From Lysobacter niastensis (GTDB taxonomy: Bacteria > Pseudomonadota > Gammaproteobacteria > Xanthomonadales > Xanthomonadaceae), in contig NZ_JADLZT010000004.1 of assembly GCF_015453285.1 (NCBI RefSeq), positions 124,001-188,000 on the forward strand: 64,000 nucleotides of DNA, given 5' to 3'. Below the pieces are notes generated by a model that saw only the letters and a program-made list of their open reading frames with translations, did no database searches and was not told where the DNA came from. The first letter of the stretch is position 1. Each line of letters starts with the position of its first letter. Positions 31,857 through 40,370 of the stretch are shown here, one piece after another. A program made the position numbers and the translations under genes.

Positions 31857-33779
31857 ATGCAACGTGCGCAACTCGAAACCACCGTGCTGGTTGGAATGAT
31901 GTCTGTCGTCTTGCTGGCGGGATGCAGCCGCAAGCAACCGGAACAGGCCGCCGCGCCTGCGGCTCCAGAGGCGGCCGCGCCAGCGGCAGTGGCCACTGCG
32001 GATTATCCGACGCGCGTGTTCTTCGGTGATACCCACCTGCACACCGGCATGTCCCTGGATGCAGGTGCTGCAGGCGCACTGCTCCTGCCAGCGGATGCCT
32101 ATCGCTTCGCCAAGGGCGAGGAGGTCACCGGCGCCAGCGGGCAGAAGGCCCGGCTGTCCCGCCCCCTCGACTTTCTGGTTGTGTCCGACCACTCCGACCA
32201 GATGGGGTTGATCTCAGATCTCAAGGCGGGAAAGCCCGAGTTGCTGGCCAATCCCATGGCCAAGAGCTGGTACGACATGATGCAGGCGGGAAAGGGCATG
32301 GAAGCGGCGCTTGCCATCATCCAGAGTTTTTCGAAGGGTACGTTCCCGAAGGAAGTCCAGTACAACCCCGGAACGCCTGGCTATCGCTCCGCGTGGGAAG
32401 CCACAATCAAGGCAGCCGAAGAGGCCAATCAGCCGGGCAAGTTCACTGCCTTCATCGGCTACGAATGGACATCGATCGTCAAGGGCAACAACCTGCACCG
32501 CAACGTAGTCTTCCGCGATGCCGGCGACAGGGCCCGCCAGGTGGAACCGTTCACCACCTACCCGCCGCTGGGCAGCCCCAATCCAAGGGACTTGTGGAAA
32601 TGGATGGCCGCCTATGAGGCCAAGACCGGTGGCCAGGTATTGGCGATACCGCACAACGGCAACCTCAGCAACGGAACGATGTTCGCCCTGGTCGATGATT
32701 TCGACGGCAACAAGCCCTTCGATGTCGAGTACGCGAAAACGCGCGCCGGCAGGGAGCGAATCTACGAGGTCACCCAGATGAAGGGTGATGGCGAGTCCCA
32801 TCCATTCCTTTCCCCGAACGACGAGTTCGCGAACTTCGAACGCTGGGACAAGGGCAATCTCGACATGTCGGCAGCCAAGACGAAATCGATGCTCGAGTTC
32901 GAGTACGCGCGCTCGGCGCTTAAGAACGGGCTGATGATCGAAAGCAAGCTGGGCGCCAATCCTTACAAGTTCGGGCTGGTCGGCAGCACCGATGCGCACA
33001 CCGCCCTATCCACCGCCGACGACAACAATTTCTGGGGAAAGACCGCCACGAACGAACCCGGCCCGGAGCGCTGGAAGCATCCGTTCATGAAGACGGACAA
33101 GGGCGTGATCCTGGGCTGGGAACAGACCGCCTCCGGGTACGCGGCGGTGTGGGCGAAGGAGAACACCCGCGAATCGCTGTTCGACGCCATGCAACGCAAG
33201 GAGGTTTACGCCACCACCGGGCCACGCATGACCGTGCGCTTCTTCGGCGGCTGGGACTATGCAGAGGCCGACGCGAAGGGCGATGTCGCGGCAATCGGTT
33301 ACGCCAAGGGCGTGCCAATGGGCGGCGACCTCAAGGCGGCAGCAGCCGGAGAATCGCCGACGTTCCTCGTCGCGGCGATGAAGGACCCGGAAGGCGGCAA
33401 CCTCGATCGCGTCCAGGTCGTCAAGGGCTGGATGGATGCCAAGGGTGCCCTGCAGGAGAAGGTCTACGACGTGGCGTGGTCAGGCGACCGCAAGCCCGGC
33501 GCCGACGGCAAGCTGCCGCCGGTGGGCAACACGGTCGACCTCGCCAATGCCACATGGACCAACACCATCGGCTCGCCCGAACTCATGCGGATGTGGCAGG
33601 ACCCGGACTTCGATCCCACGCTGAGGGCGTTCTACTACGTTCGCGTGATCGAGATTCCGACGCCTCGCTGGACGGCGTACGACACCAAGCGCTTCAACGC
33701 GAAGATGGACAAGAAAGTGCCGATGACGACGCAGGAGCGCGCGTACACGTCTCCCATCTGGTACACGCCTGCGAAATGA
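31857..33779 (+). CDS. DUF3604 family lipoprotein (predicted metal-dependent hydrolase)
   Basis: This is 640 residues from ATG 31857, with GGAGA upstream; the open frame extends back without a site. Lipobox VVLLAGC (Cys at about 23). The DUF3604 domain fills the rest: FFGDTHLHTGMSLDA near residue 60, VVSDHSDQMGL, GYEWTS, IPHNGN and GSTDAHTALS. The His/Asp-rich motifs resemble PHP-type metal sites. Function is unproven. It begins a tight operon with a PpiC-like protein (12 bp later) and a HupE-like protein (overlapping), a trio also seen together elsewhere by my recollection. Confidence 0.88.
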   Translation: MQRAQLETTVLVGMMSVVLLAGCSRKQPEQAAAPAAPEAAAPAAVATADYPTRVFFGDTHLHTGMSLDAGAAGALLLPADAYRFAKGEEVTGASGQKARLSRPLDFLVVSDHSDQMGLISDLKAGKPELLANPMAKSWYDMMQAGKGMEAALAIIQSFSKGTFPKEVQYNPGTPGYRSAWEATIKAAEEANQPGKFTAFIGYEWTSIVKGNNLHRNVVFRDAGDRARQVEPFTTYPPLGSPNPRDLWKWMAAYEAKTGGQVLAIPHNGNLSNGTMFALVDDFDGNKPFDVEYAKTRAGRERIYEVTQMKGDGESHPFLSPNDEFANFERWDKGNLDMSAAKTKSMLEFEYARSALKNGLMIESKLGANPYKFGLVGSTDAHTALSTADDNNFWGKTATNEPGPERWKHPFMKTDKGVILGWEQTASGYAAVWAKENTRESLFDAMQRKEVYATTGPRMTVRFFGGWDYAEADAKGDVAAIGYAKGVPMGGDLKAAAAGESPTFLVAAMKDPEGGNLDRVQVVKGWMDAKGALQEKVYDVAWSGDRKPGADGKLPPVGNTVDLANATWTNTIGSPELMRMWQDPDFDPTLRAFYYVRVIEIPTPRWTAYDTKRFNAKMDKKVPMTTQERAYTSPIWYTPAK

Positions 33780-33791
33780 CGCAGAGGCCGC

Positions 33792-34670
33792 ATGCACAAG
33801 CTGTTACGCGAGCCGTTACTGCACTTCCTGCTGCTGGGAGCCGGCCTGTTCGTGCTTTACGGCTGGGTGGGCTCCCGGGGCGGCGGCGCCGACGGCCAGG
33901 TCCGGATTACAGGAGGTCGGGTTGCCCATCTTGTGGCCGGCTTCGAGGGGATCCACCAGCGACCACCCGAGGCGCACGAACTCGAGGGTCTGATCGAAGA
34001 AGCGATCCGTGAGGAAATCTTCTACCGCGAAGCCAAGGCGCTGGGGCTGGACCAGGACGACACCATCGTCCGGCGGCGGCTGATGCAGAAGCTGGAGTTC
34101 GTGTCCGAGGACGTGGTCCAAGTGCCCGAGCCGAGCGATGCGCAATTGCTGGAATACCTGCAGGCGAATCCCGACAGATTCCGGGCCGAAACCCGTTACA
34201 GCCTTCAACAGGTCTACTTCAATCCGCAGCGGCATGGCCCGCGTCTCGCGGACGATATCGCAAGCGTGCTGAGCGAGCTGCAACAGGCTGGCGCAATGGC
34301 CGATGCTAGCGGGATCGGTGACCCCATGCTGCTGGAGCATCGCTTGGGAGATGTCACGGCCAGCGAGGTCGTACGCCTGTTTGGCGCCCGCTTCGAAGCC
34401 GCGTTGCGCACGATGCCGACCCAGGCGTGGCAGGGGCCGGTGTCGTCGGGTTACGGCGTGCATCTGGTTCGAATCGATCGTCGCGACGACGGCAGGGCAG
34501 CGGCTCTGCGGGACGTGCGCAGCGAGGTTCGTCGTGAATGGATCTACGATCAGCGCAAGCAGTTGAACGAACGCTTCTATGCGGAACTGCGCAAGCGGTA
34601 CGAAGTGACGGTCGAACGTCCGGCCCGGGGTGGCGGCGCGTCCGGTCGGGTTGCGGGGATACGGCAATGA
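33792..34670 (+). CDS. Membrane-anchored parvulin-like peptidyl-prolyl isomerase
   Basis: This is 292 residues with one N-terminal membrane anchor (LLHFLLLGAGLFVLYGWV), a helical SurA-like segment (about 45-115) and a C-terminal PpiC/parvulin-like domain (about 120-250: YSLQQVYFN, VVRLFGARFEAALRTM, VSSGYGVHLVRID). The active-site residues are not all obvious, so it may be mainly a chaperone. It sits between DUF3604 and HupE-like genes and overlaps the latter by ATGA, so it probably helps fold or assemble them. Confidence 0.85.
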   Translation: MHKLLREPLLHFLLLGAGLFVLYGWVGSRGGGADGQVRITGGRVAHLVAGFEGIHQRPPEAHELEGLIEEAIREEIFYREAKALGLDQDDTIVRRRLMQKLEFVSEDVVQVPEPSDAQLLEYLQANPDRFRAETRYSLQQVYFNPQRHGPRLADDIASVLSELQQAGAMADASGIGDPMLLEHRLGDVTASEVVRLFGARFEAALRTMPTQAWQGPVSSGYGVHLVRIDRRDDGRAAALRDVRSEVRREWIYDQRKQLNERFYAELRKRYEVTVERPARGGGASGRVAGIRQ

Positions 34671-35677
34671 AAGGCCGCGGCGGCGGGCGGGTGCTGCAGG
34701 ATCTTCTGCTGACCATCCTGCTGGTGCTGTTGGTTGTGCCGGCGCTCGCGCACGAAGCGCGCCCAGCCTACCTGCAGTTGCGCCAGACCGATGCAGAAAC
34801 CTACGACGTGCTGTGGAAGGTGCCGGGTTTGGGCGAGGACAAGCGACTCGCACTGGATGTCGAGTTCGCACCTGGCACGACCACGGTCGACCCGCAGCGC
34901 ATGTCGTTCGTCAGCAACGCCTTTGTCCAGAGGTGGCGCGTGCGCCGCGCCGGCGGGCTCGATGGCACTTCCGTTCGGATCGCCGGACTTCAGGCGACCC
35001 TCACCGACGTGCTGGTGCGTCTGGAGAGGCTGGACGGCACAACCCAGCACATCCGCGTGGTGCCGGCATCGCCCGAGTTCGTGATCGAGGCAGCGCCCGG
35101 GCGCTGGGACGTTGCGCGGACCTACCTGGGGCTTGGCGTCGAGCACATCCTGCTTGGCATCGACCATCTGCTGTTCGTGCTGGCGTTGGTCATCCTGGTC
35201 AACGGCGCGCGTCGCCTGTTCTGGACCATCACCGCGTTCACTGCGGCACACAGCCTGACACTCGCGGCCGCCACGCTCGGATGGGTGCATGTGCCGCCGC
35301 CTCCGGTGGAGGCCAGTATCGCGCTCAGTATCGTGTTCCTGGCCACCGAGATCATTCATGCACGCGCCGGTCGTCCGGGTCTGACTTATCGGCAGCCGTG
35401 GATCGTGGCGTTCCTGTTTGGCTTGTTGCACGGCTTGGGGTTTGCCGGTGCACTGAGCGAAGTCGGGCTGCCGATCAATGCGATTCCGGTTGCGCTGCTG
35501 TTCTTCAATGTTGGCGTAGAGGTCGGGCAACTGTTGTTCATCTCAGCCGTGCTGGCGGTGATGACAGGCGCGCGGCGCATCCGATTGCCGCGTAATGATT
35601 GGAGCTGGAAGGTGCCGGTGTATGCAATCGGCAGTGTTGCCGCTTATTGGACGATCGACCGGATTTCCGGATTCTGA
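34667..35677 (+). CDS. HupE/UreJ family membrane protein
   Basis: This is 336 residues from ATG 34667 (ATGA overlap with the isomerase gene). A signal peptide ends near PALAHEARP. An extracytoplasmic beta-rich domain (about 30-145) is followed by six membrane helices. HupE_UreJ_2 landmarks are GVEHILLGIDHLLFVLAL and FLFGLLHGLGFAGAL, whose His/Asp residues suggest metal (nickel or cobalt) handling. No hydrogenase or urease genes are nearby, so a role with the DUF3604 hydrolase is more likely than classical nickel supply. Confidence 0.88.
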   Translation: MKGRGGGRVLQDLLLTILLVLLVVPALAHEARPAYLQLRQTDAETYDVLWKVPGLGEDKRLALDVEFAPGTTTVDPQRMSFVSNAFVQRWRVRRAGGLDGTSVRIAGLQATLTDVLVRLERLDGTTQHIRVVPASPEFVIEAAPGRWDVARTYLGLGVEHILLGIDHLLFVLALVILVNGARRLFWTITAFTAAHSLTLAAATLGWVHVPPPPVEASIALSIVFLATEIIHARAGRPGLTYRQPWIVAFLFGLLHGLGFAGALSEVGLPINAIPVALLFFNVGVEVGQLLFISAVLAVMTGARRIRLPRNDWSWKVPVYAIGSVAAYWTIDRISGF

Positions 35678-35970
35678 ACATAGGACCGGACTCATCCTGG
35701 CCCTTGCCTTCGGGATCGTTACGGAGCGCTACGACGCCAGACAAGCGCTGGTCCGCGTCGATGCGAACGCGATCGGGACCACATACCTTCGAGTCAACTT
35801 CCTGCCGGAGCTCCACTTTAAATGGGTCTTTCGAGGGTCTCGGCTTGAACTGAAATTTCGGTGTGATGGCCCCCGGGTTTTGTTCGATCGTTAGCCCAGA
35901 AGTAGGCCAAGCCGGTCGCGTTGGCTACAACCCATCGTGGCCATCATCATTCGTGCAATCGAGAACTGCC
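35678..35970. other. Intergenic region
   Basis: This is 293 bp between the HupE-like and YSC84-like genes. It has no supported gene and no clear terminator hairpin. Confidence 0.45.
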
Positions 35971-36552
35971 ATGAACAAGCCATGTTTTGCAACCAGACTC
36001 CTGAAGCCGATTGTTCTGATACTGCTGGCGTCGGCTTTTTCCATGGCCGTCGCGAGTGACTCCAGGGAACAGGAACGCGCGGACGTGAGGGCCATGGCAC
36101 GGAACGCACTCGAGCGCCTCTATCGCGAACAACCTGACGCCAAGGGTGTTATCGAGAAGGCGGCAGGCTACGCGGTGTTCAACAACCGCGGCGTAAAGAT
36201 TCTTGTGGCGGGGGGCGGAAAGGGCGATGGGATCGCTGTGGCCAACCGTACAAGGAAGGAAGTTTTCATGAAGATGGTCGAAGCCCAGGCAGGGCTGGGC
36301 GTAGGCATCAAGAAGTTCTATCTGATCTGGGTATTCGAGACCCCCGGCACCTTGGACAACTTCATCAACCAGGGTTTGGAGTTCGGTGGCCAGGCCGGTT
36401 TCACTGCTCGCGCTGCGGGTGTGGGTGGCGGCTTCGCCGGGGCGGCTTCAGTGAAGCCCGGCGTCTGGCTCTACCAGCTCACCGATGACGGACTCGCCGC
36501 CGAGATAACAGTGAAAGGCAGCAAGTACTACAAGGATGACGAACTGAACTGA
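35971..36552 (+). CDS. YSC84-related secreted protein
   Basis: This is 193 residues. The signal peptide ends near SMAVAS. The YSC84/Ysc84-like domain follows (AGYAVFNNRGVKILVAGGGKGDGIAV, broken here by the usual Gly-rich strand, and later KKFYLIWVFETPGTLDNFINQ). Eukaryotic members bind lipids and actin; bacterial ones are periplasmic lipid-binding proteins of unclear role. The next gene, a lipoprotein, starts 30 bp downstream. Confidence 0.85.
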   Translation: MNKPCFATRLLKPIVLILLASAFSMAVASDSREQERADVRAMARNALERLYREQPDAKGVIEKAAGYAVFNNRGVKILVAGGGKGDGIAVANRTRKEVFMKMVEAQAGLGVGIKKFYLIWVFETPGTLDNFINQGLEFGGQAGFTARAAGVGGGFAGAASVKPGVWLYQLTDDGLAAEITVKGSKYYKDDELN

Positions 36553-36582
36553 AGACTTTGCAGGTTGAAGGAGGAGTTCACC

Positions 36583-37668
36583 GTGACATACCCCGCCGAC
36601 GGCATCCCGCTTGCGCCGCGGCGGCAACGCTGGCCGTCGGGCGTTCTTGCGCTGCTGGCGGTGGCTGGTTGCGCGAGCGTGCCTCCCGAGCGGATCACCA
36701 CGGACCGGATGGACTATGGACAGGTGATCGCGGAATCCTGGAAGCGCCAGACGTTGTTGAACGTGGTGCGCCTGCGTTATGCCGACGCGCCGGTATTCCT
36801 GGACGTCGCTTCCGTCATCAACAGCTACTCCGTCGGGGGGAGGATGGGCGCGCAGGCGACGCTTCCGAGCCGAACGGACCCGAATGTTCTCGGACTGGAC
36901 GCCGAGGGCACGTGGTCCAACACGCCGACGGTGACGTACCAGCCGGTGCAGGGCGACCGCTTCACCAAGTCCATGCTCCAGCCGGTTCCGCCGGTGGCTG
37001 TCTTCCAACTGCTGCAGGGTGGTTGGCCGGCGGACCTCGTGCTGCCGACCGTGGTCCGCTCGCTCAACGGACTGCGCAATGACTCTGCCGGAGTTGGCGC
37101 GGACGCCGGCTTTCGGCAGTTGGTCGAGGCGTTCTCCCGTATTCAGCGTGCGGGCGGCCTCGGCATCCGAATCGATACCCGCAAGGACGGCAGCACTGTC
37201 GTGATCGTGCTGCGGCAGGGAAACGCCGACACGGGGCCGAGCGACGACGTACGGCGCGTAAGGGAATTGCTGGGACTGGAGGAAGGCATCAGCGAAATAG
37301 AGGTCACTTACGGCTTGGTCCCGCGCAACCGTCGCGAGGTGGCCATGCACAGCCGTTCGATGCTGGAGCTGATGCTGGAGGTGGGTTTCGGCGTCGAGTT
37401 GCCGGCCCCGCATATGGCGGACGGGCGGGCATTGTCCGGGCAACGGCAAGCGGGCGATGCGCAGGCGTCCGCGCTTGCGCGCATTCGTTCGGGTACGGAG
37501 CCGCCGGCGGATGCCTACGCCGCGGTGCCATACAAGGGTTATTGGTACTGGATCGATGACACCGATATCGCGAGCAAGCGCGTCTTCACGTTCCTGCTGA
37601 TCCTGTTCTCGCTGGCTGAAACCGGCCAGAGTTCGGCCGCGCCGGTGGTGACGGTGCCGGCGCGATGA
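36583..37668 (+). CDS. Lipoprotein of unknown function
   Basis: This is 361 residues from GTG 36583, chosen because AAGGAGG lies 8 bp upstream (a TTG six codons earlier is within the ribosome site). The lipobox is LLAVAGC. The body (about 35-290) starts ITTDRMDYGQVIAESWKRQ and is mixed alpha/beta; a hydrophobic stretch near the C-terminus (VFTFLLILFSLA) may be a helix or buried strand. I believe similar uncharacterised proteins occur in other proteobacteria. Probably in one operon with the YSC84 gene. Confidence 0.78.
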   Translation: MTYPADGIPLAPRRQRWPSGVLALLAVAGCASVPPERITTDRMDYGQVIAESWKRQTLLNVVRLRYADAPVFLDVASVINSYSVGGRMGAQATLPSRTDPNVLGLDAEGTWSNTPTVTYQPVQGDRFTKSMLQPVPPVAVFQLLQGGWPADLVLPTVVRSLNGLRNDSAGVGADAGFRQLVEAFSRIQRAGGLGIRIDTRKDGSTVVIVLRQGNADTGPSDDVRRVRELLGLEEGISEIEVTYGLVPRNRREVAMHSRSMLELMLEVGFGVELPAPHMADGRALSGQRQAGDAQASALARIRSGTEPPADAYAAVPYKGYWYWIDDTDIASKRVFTFLLILFSLAETGQSSAAPVVTVPAR

Positions 37669-37720
37669 TTTGCTGACGTTTGACGAGGCGGCTTACGAGC
37701 AGAAACAGCTCAGGCGCTCC

Positions 37721-37750
37721 GAATGTCCGCTACTGGCCGATCGCAGACAT
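37721..37750. repeat. Dispersed palindrome, copy 7
   Basis: GAATGTCCGCTACTGGCCG followed by ATCGCAGACAT. The left arm is perfect; the right arm has two changes. Confidence 0.75.
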
Positions 37751-37837
37751 GGAAGTGCGCGTGACTAGATCCTGATCGCTTACGTTCGGGGACCAGGCAC
37801 TGTCACAGCAGATGGGCGTCCATGCCCAGGCAGGCTG

Positions 37838-38392
37838 TCACGAGGCGCGCTGCGCGGTGATCACATGCACTTTGGGCTTTCCATCGATCTGTTCGAAACG
37901 GAATCGATAGACCAGGGTCACCGCCTCCGGAATGCCTTTGCCGCCGGTGCAGCTGGCGACGGCCCGCTTCTTGTCTTCCACGTTGCGAAAGACACAGCGC
38001 AGCGCGGGGTCGAATTTCCAGGTCTTGGCCGCCGTTTCGGACGCGGCCAGGAACTCGGGTTCCGTGCCCGCGGGACAGAACTCCGAGGTCGGCGCTTTGG
38101 CAACCGCGGTCACGGCGCCCTTCGCGTCGATGCCGACCCTCAGGCACACGGTGCGGGGCGGCAAGTTCAGGCCGAGCAGGTTCAACGGGTAGCTCGGGTG
38201 GGCATTCTTCATGTCGTCCAGCGGCATCAGGAACGACTCGTTATCCGCCAGCACCAGGCGATCGCCTTGAGTGGCGGTCCCGGCCACCGGCGTCGGCGTG
38301 GGCGCCGCGGCCGCCACGGCTTGCGCATGCGCCACTGCTACGTAGCCGCAGACCACGGCTGCGGCACATCCCAGTGTCATCCACTTGGTCAT
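37838..38392 (-). CDS. Secreted protein with TonB-like C-terminal fold
   Basis: This is 184 residues with a signal peptide ending near AHAQA and a Pro/Thr/Ala linker. The domain (PPRTVCLRVGIDAKGAVTAV and, at the end, VTLVYRFRFEQIDG) resembles the TonB C-terminal/energy-transducer fold without a membrane anchor. Four cysteines suggest disulfides. No ExbBD genes are next to it, so it may be a free periplasmic TonB-CTD-like protein. Confidence 0.65.
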   Translation of the reverse strand: MTKWMTLGCAAAVVCGYVAVAHAQAVAAAAPTPTPVAGTATQGDRLVLADNESFLMPLDDMKNAHPSYPLNLLGLNLPPRTVCLRVGIDAKGAVTAVAKAPTSEFCPAGTEPEFLAASETAAKTWKFDPALRCVFRNVEDKKRAVASCTGGKGIPEAVTLVYRFRFEQIDGKPKVHVITAQRAS

Positions 38393-38548
38393 CGTTCCTC
38401 TCCCGTTCGATAGCGTGGGGCTGGTTACGCCAACCCTGCGTGCTTCCAGGCTGCCACCCGTCTACAGCCGAACGTAACTACACCGTCCTATCCGGCCACG
38501 GCAGGGCACCGCCCCAGGAGAGGCGGCGCCCAGGCGAGGGACGCCGGC

Positions 38549-38583
38549 GCATTCAAGAGCGGCTTTCGGCCAGTAGCAGACAG
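38549..38583. repeat. Dispersed palindrome, copy 8
   Basis: GCATTCAAGAGCGGCTTTCGG followed by CCAGTAGCAGACAGT. It is a degenerate copy in inverse orientation (centre TTCGGCCA); the arms pair only in part. Confidence 0.55.
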
Positions 38584-38621
38584 TCGGCGCGCCGTTTCGA
38601 CGGTCAGGAGCGATCAGGCCT

Positions 38622-39059
38622 TCACCTGGGCTTCGAATGCCAAAGCGCGTTGACGATGATCCAGCGATCGCCGAACTTGCCCATATGGAAGAAATCCACG
38701 AACCATGGGGTTTCCGCGCGCACCACCGCGGCACTTCCGGCGACGTCCAACACGGTGCATGAGCGATTCCATTGCTCCTTCGGCGTCTTCAGCGCGCCCT
38801 GCCGCGTCAGTTCAACCAGTTCCTCCTTGCTCATGCGACGCAGGCCCAGGCGTTCGTCCGGGGTGTCGCCCAGCACGCGTCGCTTGGCGAGATCGGGATG
38901 CAGCGAGCGGGCGACACGCTCGGGATCGCCCTCCAGCTGACCGTCGACATAGTCGAAGCAAGTCGCTTCGAGTGCGGCGCGGGTGGCCGGGTCAATTGCG
39001 GCAGGCGACACGGTGCTCGTGGCCGCTGCAGCGGCAAGCACCAGACTCATCATGGACAC
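38622..39059 (-). CDS. Lumazine-binding/NTF2-like secreted protein
   Basis: This is 145 residues from GTG 39059 (AAGGAG six bases upstream; ATG 39053 is possible). A weak signal peptide is followed by an NTF2-like fold of the Lumazine_bd_2 type: ALEATCFDYVDGQLEGD, ARSLHPDLAKRRV and VDFFHMGKFGDRWIIVNALW. Reaction unknown; the family is often annotated only by fold. Confidence 0.8.
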   Translation of the reverse strand: MSMMSLVLAAAAATSTVSPAAIDPATRAALEATCFDYVDGQLEGDPERVARSLHPDLAKRRVLGDTPDERLGLRRMSKEELVELTRQGALKTPKEQWNRSCTVLDVAGSAAVVRAETPWFVDFFHMGKFGDRWIIVNALWHSKPR

Positions 39060-39127
39060 GGGCCACTCCTTGTGTGTGGGGACACGAAAGCAGGCGACAG
39101 CCTAATGCCGAACCCGGCTCCGGGTGA

Positions 39128-39156
39128 AGGACCGCTTCGGGCCCAGAGCGGTCATT
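39128..39156. repeat. Dispersed palindrome, copy 9
   Basis: AGGACCGCTTCGGGCCC followed by AGAGCGGTCATT; the two arms have matching substitutions (GACCGCT / AGCGGTC), so the stem is kept. Confidence 0.75.
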
Positions 39157-39222
39157 CGCTTCCACGGCACCATCCGATCCTCGGAAGGCGACGCCGCCGC
39201 ACTGCTAGAAAGCGCGCGGCGA

Positions 39223-40182
39223 TTACTGCGCCACCGCCATCAGCGGGGCGAGCGCGGTGCCGATGCGTTGCATCTGCGCCGGTGTAACCAGATCGCCCAG
39301 TATTCTCTGGAAGCGTGGTTCCTGCACACCGGACACGATGTATTGCCAGCGATACGCAGCCAGCGTCTCGGCCGCGAGCAACTCCCGCTCGGCGATCGTC
39401 ATGGACCGCGGGACGATCATGGAAAAGTAGTCGGCGTCGGCGCGCGCCTGTGCCTGCAGGATGCCGTCGACGGCGCCGACCAGGGTGATCAGGTCGTCCA
39501 CTGCCGCGTCGCGTTCTGCTGGCGGGAGTTGTGCGTCGATACGGCGCCATTCCAGCTCGTCGATGATGGTGTGCTGCGATTCCTCGCGCCAATGGAACAG
39601 GAACACGTCCTTGTACAGCGCCGACAGTGACGCGTCCGGCTCGATGCTCTGACGGTAATGCGCCTGGGTAAACAGCTCGATGTGGCAGGTCAGGCCCAGC
39701 ACCGCCCACGTGCTCTTGCCCAGCACGAACTGGGCAACGGCATTCGGATCGGCCGTGTTTCTGTAACCGGCGGGCATGGCGGCGGCGATCATCGTTTCGA
39801 TTCTGCGAAACAGCTCCTGGTGCTTGAGCTCCTCGTCGCTGAAACGAATCAGCGCCTCCAGCGCCACCTGGTCGCCCAGCCAGTGGTCCTGGCTCAACTC
39901 CAGTACCTTGGCATTGATGAAGCGCTCCACCAGGCCAAAGATACTGGCGTAGCTGCGGCCTTGGATCTGGCTCATCAAGCGGCGCTCGTCGCTGCTCTTC
40001 AGCATCGAACGGTCGAGCAGGCTCAAACCGTCAGGCAGGAACTTGTTGTCGAAATCGAACTGGCGATCGCGGATGACGTCGCGATCGATCTCCCAGCGGA
40101 CTCGCTTGGACACTTCGATGCACCTGGCGTAGCGGCTTGAATCGGCGATGTAGTCCGGGAAATCAATGGAAACGGCGTTCAC
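39223..40182 (-). CDS. Ferritin-like diiron protein (AurF-like?)
   Basis: This is 319 residues from GTG 40182 (AGGA eight bases upstream). The all-helical sequence contains two Glu-x-x-His pairs expected of a carboxylate-bridged diiron site: SDEELKHQELF and WREESQHTIIDELEW, plus HIELFTQAHY between them. This pattern recalls AurF-type N-oxygenases and other ferritin-like oxygenases; the substrate is unknown. An AraC-type regulator with cupin domain lies 188 bp upstream in the same orientation and may control it. Confidence 0.65.
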   Translation of the reverse strand: MNAVSIDFPDYIADSSRYARCIEVSKRVRWEIDRDVIRDRQFDFDNKFLPDGLSLLDRSMLKSSDERRLMSQIQGRSYASIFGLVERFINAKVLELSQDHWLGDQVALEALIRFSDEELKHQELFRRIETMIAAAMPAGYRNTADPNAVAQFVLGKSTWAVLGLTCHIELFTQAHYRQSIEPDASLSALYKDVFLFHWREESQHTIIDELEWRRIDAQLPPAERDAAVDDLITLVGAVDGILQAQARADADYFSMIVPRSMTIAERELLAAETLAAYRWQYIVSGVQEPRFQRILGDLVTPAQMQRIGTALAPLMAVAQ

Positions 40183-40370
40183 GTTGTCATTCCTGTGCGG
40201 GGGCGGGGAAGGGTGTCCATTGTTCGACGGTGCCTGCGACCCGCGCTCCACCCGTCGTCCTCCCCGCTCGCCCGAAAATCCGGCATCCGCTCGCTCTCGC
40301 CCATGCGGCGGGTCGGCGGAGCTCGCTCCATTGCGGATGGGTGGCGCCGCAGCGTCACCAGCTCGCTGAT

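Noticed and set aside
34667-35677. HupE/UreJ-like gene as part of a hydrogenase or urease cluster
   Set aside because: No hydrogenase or urease structural or accessory genes occur in the window; the operon context is DUF3604 and a PPIase.
38462-38734. Minus-strand frame of 90 codons reading through palindrome copy 8
   Set aside because: Part of it is a translation of the dispersed repeat, and it overlaps the start of a better supported NTF2-like gene.
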